In this document: in pieces, positions 1 to 7,766 of the stretch | Layout: each line of letters begins with the position of its first letter | How positions within the stretch are numbered: the first letter of the stretch is position 1 | Assembly (NCBI GenBank): GCA_963840925.1 | Contig: CAWJAY010000020.1 | Span: 48,143 to 112,142, forward strand | DNA from: DATAOG01 sp963840925 | Lineage (GTDB): Bacteria > Pseudomonadota > Alphaproteobacteria > Geminicoccales > Geminicoccaceae | Reading direction: 5' to 3' | DNA: 64,000 nucleotides | The notes under the pieces: model-generated | Seen by the model: the letters and a program-made list of their open reading frames with translations, nothing else | What the model was told of the DNA's origin: nothing | The model's database searches: none | Program-made: the position numbers and the translations under genes

Positions 1-1428
1 TGCTGCACGAAGGCGGAGTACTTGGTCGCGAGCTGCCGGCGCACCGGCGACTCGTGGCTCGACGAACTCGAGCAGAACCATGAGCAGGAGCGCGCGCGCG
101 TTGTCGTCCGTGCAATAGCCGTCGGCATAGCTCGGCATGGCGTAGGCCGCATGTTGAAAAATGCCGATCGAATCGGTCAGCCGCTCCAGATGATCCAACG
201 TGAGCTCGGGGAGTTCGAGGAGTTGTTGAGCCAGAGTCTTGACCGCGAACCGAGGGCCATAACGGCGCCTGTGGTCGCTGCGCGCCTTGCGGAACGACGC
301 GAAATAATGGTGGGCGGCCTGGCTCCAGATCATCCCGCGGCCGGCAAGGTAAGCCCGTTTGCGCATCGCATCGAGGCGCGCCTCGTCGTCCAGCAGGCCG
401 CACACCGCCGTCGCGATCGCCGCGTTGTCACGGAACGGCACAAGCACGCCGCGATCCCCCGCCAGCAGCTCCTGGGCATGCCAGTAGGGCGTCGAGACGA
501 CCGCTTTGCCGCAGCCGAACGCATAGCAGAGCGTGCCGGAGGTGGCCTGCGCTTCGCTCAGATAGGGGGTGACGTAGATATCTGCCGCGCCGATGAACTG
601 TTCCAGCTCCTCGAGCTCGACGAAGCGGTTGTAGAAGGCGACGTGTTGCGTCATGCCCGATTTCTCGGCCAGACGCTCAAGGCTAAGCCGGTAGGCTTCG
701 CCTTCCGCACGCAGGAGGTTCGGATGGGTCGCGCCCAGCACGATGTAGATCAGATCCGGATGCTGCCGGGTGATCTCAGGCAGCGCCCGGATTACGTACT
801 CGATCCCCTTGCCCGGGGACAGCAGGCCGAAGGTCAGCAGCACCTTCTTGCCCTCGACCCCTAACTGATCCTTGAGGGAGCTCGGATCGACGAAGAGCGT
901 ATCCGGTATGCCGTGCGCGATCAGATCGATCTTGGCGGCCGGGGCGCCATACACCTCGCGAAGGATCGTGCCCCCGCGCTCGGTCATCACGACCAGCCGG
1001 TCCGATTGCCTGACAATCTCGTCCATCACCCGGCGTTGGTCGGGAGCGGGCTCCTCGAGGATGGTGTGCAAGGTCGTCACTACGGGGAGGTCGACCTCGC
1101 GGAGAATGGCCAGTATGTGGCTCCCCGATCGGCCGCCATAAATCCCGAACTCATGCTGCAGGCAGATCGCATCGAAGCCGTTGAAGCGCAGGAAGTTCAC
1201 CGCCTCCTGATAGTCGCGCAGGCGCTGCTCCTGCAGTTCAAACTGCACTTCCGGACCATAGTCATAGCCTTCCGGCACGTCGTTGATGGCCAGCACGCCG
1301 CACTCAGCATGTGGATACTGAGCGACCACGGCACCGCGCAAGTCGTGCGCGAAGGTAGCGATGCCGCACCGGCGTGGCGAATAGTCGGAAACGAACGCGA
1401 TTTTTGACGGTTGGTCTGCTTGCTTCAT
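1..1428 (-). CDS. GT4-family glycosyltransferase, partial (runs off window)
   Basis: A GT-B fold glycosyltransferase that probably transfers a sugar from an activated donor during polysaccharide synthesis; the exact substrate cannot be read. From ATG at 1428 the protein opens KIAFVSDYSPRRCGIATF, has HGIPDTLFVDP near residue 180, a donor-domain start LLTFGLLSPGKGIEYVI, and SEAQATSGTL where GT4 enzymes bind the donor. Around residues 440-455 it reads TDDNARALLLMVLLE, typical of longer relatives that carry a helical C-terminal domain after the GT domain. Near positions 50-65 the frame appears to slip, because another frame (LATKYSAFVQ) better fits the expected continuation. It follows a second GT4 gene on the same strand, so the two probably form an operon. 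Confidence 0.85.
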   Translation of the reverse strand, partial: MKQADQPSKIAFVSDYSPRRCGIATFAHDLRGAVVAQYPHAECGVLAINDVPEGYDYGPEVQFELQEQRLRDYQEAVNFLRFNGFDAICLQHEFGIYGGRSGSHILAILREVDLPVVTTLHTILEEPAPDQRRVMDEIVRQSDRLVVMTERGGTILREVYGAPAAKIDLIAHGIPDTLFVDPSSLKDQLGVEGKKVLLTFGLLSPGKGIEYVIRALPEITRQHPDLIYIVLGATHPNLLRAEGEAYRLSLERLAEKSGMTQHVAFYNRFVELEELEQFIGAADIYVTPYLSEAQATSGTLCYAFGCGKAVVSTPYWHAQELLAGDRGVLVPFRDNAAIATAVCGLLDDEARLDAMRKRAYLAGRGMIWSQAAHHYFASFRKARSDHRRRYGPRFAVKTLAQQLLELPELTLDHLERLTDSIGIFQHAAYAMPSYADGYCTDDNARALLLMVLLEFVEPRVAGAPAARDQVLRLRAA

Positions 1429-1532
1429 GGCTGATTGGACCTCGTTGCAGCCGGGCCCTCCGGGGATACTCAACGCCCGGCTCTGTCATCGAAACGGCAA
1501 CGGAGCCCTCCCGATCCGCACGGTATCGTGCG

Positions 1533-2588
1533 TCATTGTCGCTTCCTGTCCTCGAGCCCGAAAATCGTCGCGTAGACCTGCTCATAGGCTGCGACCATGG
1601 CGGCGATCGAAAAGCGCTGCCCGACGCGGCGCCGGCAGGTGCTGCGGTCGATCTCGGCGAGCCGCCCCAAGGCCTGAACGGCCTGCTCGGGGCTGTTGAC
1701 CAGGAAACCGGTCTGCCCGTCCAGGATGACCTCGCGGCAGGAGCCGAGATCCATCGCGATCACGGGCACGCCCGCGGCATTGGCCTCGGCCAGGACCAAC
1801 CCGAACCGTTCGGGGACGGTGTTGAGGTGCAAGAGCGCGCCTGCCGCCGCGAACAGCTCGTTTTTGCCCGCCACGTCCACGGGCCCGAGATAGTCGACCG
1901 TTCGGCCATCGAGATGGGGTTCGACCTGCTCGCGGAAATAGGCCTGGTCCTGAACGATGCCGGCGATGATCAGGCGCCGGCCGCTCCGGCGAGCGACCTC
2001 GATGGCGAGATGGACGCCCTTGTCCGGATGGATGCGGCCGAGAAAAATCAGGTTCTCGCCGGCGCGCCCCTGGAACGGGTAGAGCGAGAGATCGATCCCG
2101 TTGTAAACCGTCGCCAGATAGTTCAGTGCGGGGGCGCGGTCGGCATCGCTGATCGAGACGAAATAACTATCGCGATATTTTTCATAGACCGGCATGATTT
2201 TGGGCGAGGAGAAGCCATGGATGGTCGTCAGCACCGGTGTCCGGACCAGGCGGCAGTAACTCAAAGCCATGAAGTCGTAGTGGCTGTGGATGAGATCGAA
2301 CTCGACGGCGTGCTCGAACGCTTCCGCAATGTGCAGGTATTCGGCGACCTTGGGATCGGCGGTGGGGTCTTCCTCATAGCCCTTGGCGATCACGGCGTGG
2401 AGCCGGGCGCGGGTGATCGAGTCCCTGGTGGCGAACAGGGTCACGTCCCAACCGCGCCCGACCAGGCCCTCGGCAAGGTTGCTGGCCACCGTTTCCCAGG
2501 CGCCGTAATGTCGGGGAGGGGTCCGCCAGGCGACCGGTGACAGCACAGCCACCCTTTTCGCGGCTTCACCGCACCGGACCACGGCCAC
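1533..2588 (-). CDS. GT4-family glycosyltransferase
   Basis: A 351-residue glycosyltransferase of the GT4/WcaJ-neighbour type common in exopolysaccharide or glycoconjugate loci. It has the N-terminal acceptor domain start RVAVLSPVAWRTPPRHYGAWE, the linker VYNGIDLSLYPF, the donor-domain start NLIFLGRIHPDKGVHLAI, and the nucleotide-sugar motif PERFGLVLAEANAAGVPVI, whose two glutamates match the E-x7-E signature. The start is GTG at 2588, directly after the TGA of the 80-residue gene upstream, so the two are probably translationally coupled. A 104-base gap separates it from the downstream glycosyltransferase on the same strand. The acceptor sugar is unknown. Confidence 0.88.
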   Translation of the reverse strand: MAVVRCGEAAKRVAVLSPVAWRTPPRHYGAWETVASNLAEGLVGRGWDVTLFATRDSITRARLHAVIAKGYEEDPTADPKVAEYLHIAEAFEHAVEFDLIHSHYDFMALSYCRLVRTPVLTTIHGFSSPKIMPVYEKYRDSYFVSISDADRAPALNYLATVYNGIDLSLYPFQGRAGENLIFLGRIHPDKGVHLAIEVARRSGRRLIIAGIVQDQAYFREQVEPHLDGRTVDYLGPVDVAGKNELFAAAGALLHLNTVPERFGLVLAEANAAGVPVIAMDLGSCREVILDGQTGFLVNSPEQAVQALGRLAEIDRSTCRRRVGQRFSIAAMVAAYEQVYATIFGLEDRKRQ

Positions 2589-2831
2589 TCAGGCATGCCG
2601 CACCGAGTTGCCGCCGTGGAGAATCGTCTCGATCAGGAAGGCGGCGTCTTCGTGGGCGGCTGTGCCGCCGTCGGCGGCAAGGGGTATGGAGTTGCGATGG
2701 GCGGCCGCGGCGTCCTCCAGGATCGCCCGCGCTTCGGCTTGGTCGATGATCTTGTTCTCCGTGAGCGACAGGAGCATCGATTCGCAGATGGCAAGCGCCG
2801 CATGCCCTGCCGCACCTGAAATGCTGCTCAT
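2589..2831 (-). CDS. small conserved hypothetical protein leading a glycosyltransferase operon
   Basis: An 80-residue acidic soluble protein without a signal peptide or membrane segment. It reads as two or three helices (ALAICESMLLSLTENKIIDQ, then AEARAILEDAAAAH). I do not recognise a named domain. It is the first gene of the minus-strand unit and its TGA abuts the GTG of the GT4 gene, so it is probably co-expressed with it. The intergenic space to the Crp-type regulator on the other strand carries an 18-base palindrome at 2926-2943 that may control this promoter. Confidence 0.6.
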   Translation of the reverse strand: MSSISGAAGHAALAICESMLLSLTENKIIDQAEARAILEDAAAAHRNSIPLAADGGTAAHEDAAFLIETILHGGNSVRHA

Positions 2832-2925
2832 GGCTTCCTCCTTTGGGCGGATTGAAACCGGGTGGCCTCGCGAGGAGTTCCCGGTCTTGGTGGCAGGGGA
2901 GGATATCCGTTTGAGAGCGGCACCA

Positions 2926-2943
2926 GACTAATCTAGAGTAGTC
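2926..2943. promoter_or_regulatory. imperfect palindrome in divergent promoter region
   Basis: GACTAATCTAGAGTAGTC is palindromic in 16 of 18 positions. It lies between the minus-strand glycosyltransferase unit (first ATG at 2831) and the plus-strand Crp-type regulator (ATG at 3031). A related half, GACTAGTCTAGAG, occurs at 6686-6698 upstream of another small gene. A dimeric regulator site is the natural reading; which protein binds is inference. Confidence 0.4.
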
Positions 2944-3030
2944 GTCGACGCCGGCTCGTGCCCGCGCGCACAGCGATGGTCGGCCTGACGGCGGACGGGA
3001 GCGCGTTCAAAGGATGAGGGCGAGGAACTG

Positions 3031-3762
3031 ATGGCGGCGGGCGCGAGCGCTCTGGTCCGGAAGCTGAACCGGTTCCTGCCGCTGAAGCCCGACGAGCTGG
3101 CGAGCCTTGCCGGCCTCGAGGCGCGGCGGCGTCCGATCCCTGCGCACACTGAGGTCGTCCACGAGCGCCAGGAGGGTCACCACGCGTTCATCCTGCAGGA
3201 GGGCTGGGCGTGCGCGTACAAGCTGCTGCCCGACGGCGGCCGGCAGGTGATCGATTTCTCGATCCCGGGCGACTTCATGGGGCTGCGCAGCGTGCTCCTG
3301 CGCACCTCGGACCACGCCTTTGCCGCGGTCAGCGACATCGTCGTCGCCGAGGTCTCGGCGCGGCAGATGATCGACACCTTTCAGCGGATGCCGCGGTTGG
3401 GGGCGGCGATCCTGTGGGCCGCCTCGCGCGACGAGGCGATGGTGGTCGAGCACCTGGTCAACATCGGCCGGCGCAGCGCGCTGGTGCGCACGGCCCATCT
3501 GCTGCTCGAGCTGGGGCTCCGCCTGCAGCTCGTGGAGCTCGGCTCGGACAGCGGCTTCGCCTGCCCGCTCAACCAGTATCATCTGGCCGATGCGCTGGGG
3601 CTCACCGCGATCCACGTGAACCGGGTCCTGCGGCAGCTGCGCGAGCGCAGCCTGGTGACCTTCCGGGAAGGTCGCGTCGAGTTCCACGATCTCGCCGGTC
3701 TGCGCACCCTCGCCGAGTACCACAGCGGCTATCTCGACCAGAGCAACGGGTTCGGAAACTAA
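3031..3762 (+). CDS. Crp/Fnr-family transcriptional regulator
   Basis: A 243-residue regulator with an N-terminal cyclic-nucleotide-binding-type beta roll (about residues 20-130; GHHAFILQEGWACAYKLLPDGGRQVIDFSIPGDFMG) and a C-terminal winged helix (about 150-230; NQYHLADALGLTAIHVNRVLRQL is the recognition region). There is no FNR-type N-terminal cysteine cluster, so an oxygen-sensing iron-sulfur centre is unlikely, and the ligand is unknown. The C-terminal tail LAEYHSGYLDQSNGFGN resembles the tail of the small protein at 6268-6585. It is divergent from the glycosyltransferase unit across a palindrome and is followed by a hairpin terminator. Confidence 0.88.
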   Translation: MAAGASALVRKLNRFLPLKPDELASLAGLEARRRPIPAHTEVVHERQEGHHAFILQEGWACAYKLLPDGGRQVIDFSIPGDFMGLRSVLLRTSDHAFAAVSDIVVAEVSARQMIDTFQRMPRLGAAILWAASRDEAMVVEHLVNIGRRSALVRTAHLLLELGLRLQLVELGSDSGFACPLNQYHLADALGLTAIHVNRVLRQLRERSLVTFREGRVEFHDLAGLRTLAEYHSGYLDQSNGFGN

Positions 3763-3764
3763 AA

Positions 3765-3788
3765 CCGCCCCGGCTGCTGTCGGGGCGG
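3765..3788 (+). terminator. hairpin terminator after the Crp-type regulator
   Basis: Three bases after the TAA, CCGCCCCG and CGGGGCGG form a perfect 8-bp stem with an 8-base loop. No T-run follows, as is common for GC-rich terminators. Confidence 0.6.
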
Positions 3789-3798
3789 ACTTGCCGCG

Positions 3799-3822
3799 CT
3801 GATCCAGGTTAGTGCCGCCCGG
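3799..3822 (+). repeat. 24-base direct repeat, copy 1
   Basis: This 24-base unit, with core AGGTTAGTGCCG followed by a C/G and CCGG, recurs at 4787-4810 with 21 of 24 bases identical. The two copies bracket the broken GGDEF gene. It could be a duplicated boundary or a small REP-like element. Confidence 0.45.
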
Positions 3823-3917
3823 CGGCCGTTCGGCTAGCTACGGGGTTGTTTGGCGGATCGGCCGCGCGTGGTGGTCGCTCCGCCCGGATCCACCGTCCAC
3901 TTTGGGACTGCGTCTGC

Positions 3918-4800
3918 ATGCCCAAGCGCCCGCCTCAGCCTGACCTCCGTGTTCCGTCCAGCGAGCGGCTTGGCGAGCTGATCGGACATCTCACGGAAGG
4001 ACTCGTTGGCCTGAACGAGCGGGCGCCTTCGGGCGCCGCCGAGCTCACGCCGGACCTGTCGTGCATCGCCATACCCGCTCGACACGAGGAGATGCAACGG
4101 CTGCTCGGCGCGAGCAGCGACGAGAACCGGCACCTCACGGCCCAGGTTCGCCGGCTCGAGGCGGAGCTGCGCAGGAGCTCGGCAGAGCTCGCCAAGCTGC
4201 GCGGCGAGCTGCGTGGCGCGGTGCACGATGCCCTGACCGATCCGCTCACCCGGCTGGCCAATCGCCGGGCGTTCGATCTCGAGCTGGGGGCGGTCGAGCG
4301 CGCGCGCGAGCAGGTCGTCACCCGCGCACCTCGCGATGGTCGATATCGATCACTTCAAGCGAGTCAACGATGTCCATGGCCACGACATCGGCGACCAGAT
4401 CCTGCGCATCGTCGGCGAGGTTCTCCGCGCCAATGTCAGGCGCGACAGCCTGGTCGCGCGGCTGGGCGGAGACGAGTTCGGGCTCCTGCTGCCGGGGGCG
4501 AGCTTGCCCTATGCCGCCGCGGTCGCGATCCGTCTGTGCCAGGCCCTCGCCTCCCGCCCCATCGTCCTGCGCGGCCACCCCGAGGTCAGCGAACGGATAA
4601 CGCTCTCGATCGGGCTGGCCGGTTGGCAGGCGGTCGACAGCAGTGCCGGATGGTATGCCCGCGCCGACGTGGCGCTCTACCGGGCGAAGCGAAGCGGCCG
4701 CAACTGGGTCGCGCTCGATCGCGAACAGCAGACTGCCTCCGTGGCCTTGCCTCCGGAGGCGTCCGGAGCGGCACTGACCGCCGCAACTAATCGAGGTTAG
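3918..4800 (+). pseudogene. GGDEF diguanylate cyclase, frameshifted
   Basis: The product would make cyclic-di-GMP. From ATG at 3918 the first frame gives a basic N-terminus, a coiled coil (about residues 55-100, rich in E, L and R) and the GGDEF-domain start DALTDPLTRLANRRAFD. Near 4310-4320 the frame shifts by one base and continues as AMVDIDHFKRVNDVHGHDIG, then LGGDEFGLLLPG with an intact GGDEF active site, and ITLSIGLAGWQ, ending at the TAG at 4800. No RxxD inhibitory site is seen upstream of GGDEF. It is either a true pseudogene or a one-base sequencing error; the domain is otherwise complete. A decayed echo of its 3' part lies at 6101-6133. Confidence 0.8.
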
Positions 4801-4810
4801 TGCCGGCCGG
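4787..4810 (+). repeat. 24-base direct repeat, copy 2
   Basis: Second copy of the unit at 3799-3822 (21 of 24 identical). It overlaps the last codons and stop of the GGDEF gene. Confidence 0.45.
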
Positions 4811-4980
4811 GCAACTCGGTTGCTGCAGGTGCCTCGGTGAGGATCTCCACTTCGAAGCAGAGCGTCGGTCTGTCGGGTTGCCGGGTCGGTTTGGAATGAG
4901 GCCGGCCCGGGACTCTCCGAGAGGGGGCGCCAGAAGAGGGGGCACCAGCTATCGCCACGGACGGTAACAAGGTAGCCGGG

Positions 4981-5382
4981 ATGCAGCAGACGGTCGAGGG
5001 TGTCGATCGCCACGCCGGGGTGCGCCGGCCGGCGGAACCGGATGCGCGGCGCTGGGTGACGGCGCTGGCCCCCTACCGGGAGCCGAGCCTCACGCGCAGC
5101 GTGGTCGAGTTCGTCGTCACGGTGGTGCCGTTCGTGGCGTTTTGGCTCCTGATGCTGCTCAGCCTCCGCTACTCCTGGTGGCTCTGCCTGCTGTTCGCGG
5201 TGCCGGCGGTAGGCTTGCTCGTGCGTCTGTTCATGATCCAGCACGACTGCCTGCGTCTCGCTCTCTGGGACGAGGACCAGCACCGACTGGTGGGCTTCCG
5301 CGACGCCCGCTCTTTGGCAAACGGCTTCGTGGGCGCTCGACGAAATTGCGAAGGTGCCTCTGAAATTGCCCAGGGAGGTTGA
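4981..5382 (+). pseudogene. fatty acid desaturase, N-terminal fragment
   Basis: The first 100 residues look like a membrane fatty acid desaturase: a cytosolic N-terminus, two closely spaced membrane helices (VVEFVVTVVPFVAFWLLMLL and YSWWLCLLFAVPAVGLLVRL), then FMIQHDC, which corresponds to the first histidine box region of DesA-type enzymes (normally HDCGH). After HDC the reading becomes unrelated and ends at a TGA by 5382, about 130 residues against some 330-350 in the family. The remaining histidine boxes are missing, so the enzyme cannot be functional. Confidence 0.6.
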
Positions 5383-5499
5383 GAGCACTGAAGGCCAGGG
5401 TCAGAGGCGCGAACGTCGCATCCGACGCGGTCGGCGGCCTCGGCGCGAATCCAGACGACGGGCGGTCGATGCGGAGGATGTCTAGCGAAGGCCTCGACC

Positions 5500-5556
5500 A
5501 TGCTGGGGACCATCCTAGTCGTCGTGCTCATCCTGGTGCTGACGGGCAAGCTCTGA
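5500..5556 (+). pseudogene. possible DUF3309-like N-terminal fragment
   Basis: ATG at 5500 opens MLGTILVVVLILVLTGKL and then stops. The first residues resemble the start of the roughly 50-residue DUF3309 membrane proteins (MLGTIL followed by an I/L-rich helix). The second half of the family is absent, so this is a relic at best. It lies in a 350-base stretch (5383-5738) with no other gene. Confidence 0.3.
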
Positions 5557-5738
5557 ACAAGGGCCTCGTCGAGGCCTTCAGCGCTCACGGGTCCGGCCGA
5601 GCCGCTTCAATCTCCGGATCCGCAACCCTCGCGCAGCCTGACCACGCCCTTGGGCGCTCGCGATAGGGACGCGCGGTGCCTGAAAAATTCACCAATCGTT
5701 CGCGGAGGGGCGGCGGAAGCTTGCCAATGGGAGGAAGA

Positions 5739-6044
5739 ATGCTCGAGACGATCGGTACTGTGATGATCGCGGCCGCGATCGTGGTTCTCCTGATCCTGAT
5801 CGCGCTCGCCTACCAGCCGGGGGGCACCGAGCGGCGTCCGGCGGTCGCCGAGACGATCATCGCAGGCCTCGCGGCGCTGCTCGCGATCGGCCTGGGTCTC
5901 GCCGAGTTCGGGACGAGCCGCTCCGAGGGCGAAATCCACGGCGTAATCGAGGTCGGCCGGTTCGGCATGGCCGGCGGGGCGTTGGTGCTGATCTGGCTCT
6001 GGGTCCGCCTCGGCCGCGATCGTTGGGCAAGGGCCTCGCCATAG
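5739..6044 (+). CDS. small hypothetical membrane protein
   Basis: A 101-residue protein starting at ATG 5739, preceded at good spacing by GGGAGGAAG. An in-frame upstream extension exists but lacks a comparable ribosome site. It has three membrane segments: TVMIAAAIVVLLILIALAY, then AETIIAGLAALLAIGLGLA, then GMAGGALVLIWLWVRL. No catalytic motif is evident and I do not recognise the family. It stands alone among decayed genes. Confidence 0.55.
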   Translation: MLETIGTVMIAAAIVVLLILIALAYQPGGTERRPAVAETIIAGLAALLAIGLGLAEFGTSRSEGEIHGVIEVGRFGMAGGALVLIWLWVRLGRDRWARASP

Positions 6045-6100
6045 CCATCCTTGGCAGGCAGAGCAAGCTGGGCAAGGCCCGCGCGCCTGCTGAAGAGAGC

Positions 6101-6133
6101 ACGCTCTCGATCGGCGTGGCCGGTTGCCATGCG
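6101..6133 (+). other. decayed copy of GGDEF gene 3' segment
   Basis: These 33 bases match 4603-4635 of the GGDEF gene at about 28 positions and translate as TLSIGVAGCHA, the same strand of the GGDEF fold as TLSIGLAGWQA. No complete reading frame surrounds it. It is best read as the remnant of a second GGDEF gene or of a partial duplication. Confidence 0.4.
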
Positions 6134-6267
6134 CGCATCAGCATCGCTCGCGCACGTGGCGCCTAAGTTTTAACTTCGCAGGCCGATGTAAATGTCAAGT
6201 TTGCCCCCATATGTAATTTCGAAGAATTCCAGCGATAAGACACATGCGAAGATCTGGAGACATCTGA

Positions 6268-6585
6268 ATGACTGTGCGCACGAGCCGCGAGACCGTAACC
6301 TTTATGCAACCCTTTTCGCTAAGCGGGATTGACGGGGTGCAACCGGCCGGTTCCTACACGGTGGAGACCGACGAGGAGGAGCTTCCGGGTTTGTCGTTTC
6401 CCGCCTACCGGCGCATCGCGACTCTGATCCTCCTGCGCTCGCGAGGCGGTGGCCGGGTCTTGGAGGAGAGCGTCAACATCGATCCACTGGAGCTGCAAGC
6501 AGCTCAGGAAAGGGATGCCGGCCTTCAAACCCTGGCCGGTTATCACAACGGCTTTCTCGGGCGGAGCAACGGCCTGATGAACTGA
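6268..6585 (+). CDS. conserved hypothetical protein with Crp-like C-terminal tail
   Basis: A 105-residue soluble protein. Its first 75 residues (TSRETVTFMQPFSLSGIDGV, then QPAGSYTVETDEEEL, then LSFPAYRRIATLILL) look like a small conserved protein found in many soil alphaproteobacteria; no function is known to me. The last 25 residues (LQTLAGYHNGFLGRSNGLMN) resemble the C-terminus of the Crp-type regulator at 3031-3762 (LRTLAEYHSGYLDQSNGFGN), also at the nucleotide level. The two may share a duplicated 3' end. An AT-richer stretch (6170-6265) upstream probably holds the promoter. Confidence 0.65.
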   Translation: MTVRTSRETVTFMQPFSLSGIDGVQPAGSYTVETDEEELPGLSFPAYRRIATLILLRSRGGGRVLEESVNIDPLELQAAQERDAGLQTLAGYHNGFLGRSNGLMN

Positions 6586-6685
6586 AGGACTGCCCCGCCG
6601 GGTCCGCCGGGCAAGCGCGCGCTGCGAGATGAATGGTGCGCTCCTCCCGGAGTTCTCTTTGGGCTCTCTGGATACCGTTCGACTG

Positions 6686-6698
6686 GACTAGTCTAGAG
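6686..6698. promoter_or_regulatory. copy of the GACTA-TCTAGAG motif
   Basis: GACTAGTCTAGAG matches the left part of the palindrome at 2926-2943 in 12 of 13 bases and lies about 37 bases upstream of the small gene at 6735. It may be a shared regulator site; this is inference. Confidence 0.3.
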
Positions 6699-6734
6699 CC
6701 ACGCTCGGCCGTTAGTTACTTCGGGAGACAACTC

Positions 6735-6869
6735 GTGCACGGGCATAAGAACAAACGCAACGGCATACCGTACTCATTGATCGCTGACTGGTTCGCGCTG
6801 AACAGCAACGAACTCACGTGGATCGCCTTGGTCACCGTCGGCGTAGTCTTCGTTGGGATGTCGATGTAG
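6735..6869 (+). CDS. possible small membrane protein
   Basis: A GTG start at 6735 gives 44 residues with a polar basic N-terminus (HKNKRNGIPYS) and one C-terminal membrane helix (LTWIALVTVGVVFVGMSM). GGGAGA precedes the start at workable spacing. I do not recognise the family and coding is uncertain. Confidence 0.3.
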   Translation: MHGHKNKRNGIPYSLIADWFALNSNELTWIALVTVGVVFVGMSM

Positions 6870-6915
6870 ACGCACGATCCGACGACATTTCGGTTCTGTG
6901 GGCGGCAGTGCTGTG

Positions 6916-7236
6916 CTAGGTGCTGATTTGACCGCCATCCCGATCGGGCGGAGGCTCCTGAGCGATCGCCGAGCGAACTGCATCAGCCGGCGAGGCAATC
7001 AGCGGCGTGTGGAGCACAGCAAAGAAGCGGCGCTTGTCGCTCCCTCCAACTCGCGACGACCAAGCATAACAGCGGTCAGCCGACCGATGCCCGCCGAGGC
7101 TGAAGATATGGACGACGCCCTGCCAGAGCGGCCGCCCCTCGAACGACACAGGGACTGCCTCCACCAGCTGGGCAGGGCATCCATGTAGCCGCTCGACCGC
7201 ATCCCTGAGCTCGTTGGCGTCGACTTCCGTAGTCAT
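6916..7236 (-). CDS. conserved hypothetical protein
   Basis: A 106-residue soluble protein (TTEVDANELRDAVERLHGCP near the start, then WQGVVHIFSLGGH, then CYAWSS and RRFFAVLHTPLIASPADAVR). This pattern resembles a family of short conserved proteins I have seen in Rhizobiales-type genomes without assigned function. The reading frame is coherent across its length, unlike the overlapping plus-strand frame. ATG at 7236 is the first start. No operon partner is adjacent. Confidence 0.65.
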   Translation of the reverse strand: MTTEVDANELRDAVERLHGCPAQLVEAVPVSFEGRPLWQGVVHIFSLGGHRSADRCYAWSSRVGGSDKRRFFAVLHTPLIASPADAVRSAIAQEPPPDRDGGQIST

Positions 7237-7623
7237 ATTGTCCTATCTAAGGGTCTCCGCCACTAGCCGAGACTGCCTCGGCTCGATCTCCACAGCCCGC
7301 AGTTCGGAGTGGTTAGCAGATATCCTGCGTGAGCAGCAAGGGGCTTGGCCGCGGCGACGGCTGCTCCCCTGAGCCGTCTTTGGTGCTCAGGTACGGGTGC
7401 GCGGCTGCCTTCTGGTGCAGGCGGCATCGCATCGATCACCTGCTCGCCCTGTCGGCCGGCATCTGGTGGTTTTTCCGGAAGTCCCATGCCGGCCTCGAGA
7501 CGGCGCGCGAACCCCGGCGACGATTCGCCGGCGTGGCTGATGCAGATTAGCAGAGCGGATCGCTGGCTCGGCTAAGACTAGCGGTCAAGGACGCCGCGCG
7601 AGCGCCTGGCGCACTCAGCGCAG
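7237..7623. other. no recognisable gene
   Basis: Between the hypothetical at 6916-7236 and the lipoprotein-like relic at 7624 I see short open frames on both strands but none with a coherent protein pattern. Confidence 0.4.
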
Positions 7624-7725
7624 AGGAAAAGCCTCAGGGCTACGACCCTGCTGGTCCTTGTGGGATCGGCCACTCTGCTCGACGCCTGCGGCACGACCCG
7701 CAGGGCCGGCGAGCACCTCAGCCAA
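7624..7725 (+). pseudogene. entericidin-like lipoprotein relic
   Basis: Without any ATG the frame reads RKSLRATTLLVLVGSATLLD, then ACGTTRRAGEHLSQ. The basic start, hydrophobic helix, lipobox-like LLDAC and following RRAGEHLSQ echo entericidin-type small lipoproteins (signal, C, then T-V-x-G-A-G-x-D-I). Only a GTG inside the helix could initiate. It is probably a decayed gene; the assignment is tentative. Confidence 0.25.
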
Positions 7726-7766
7726 ATCTGCTTCAGCACGAGGCAGACCCATCCAGAGAGGTTGCC

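Noticed and set aside
4964..4978. GTAACAAGGTAGCCG, identical to 15 bases near the 3' end of 16S rRNA
   Set aside because: Flanking sequence does not resemble rRNA on either side; a chance match of this size is possible in a 64-kb window.
7263..7487. 74-codon minus-strand frame
   Set aside because: No coherent pattern, start or neighbours; Pro/Ala-rich composition typical of chance frames.
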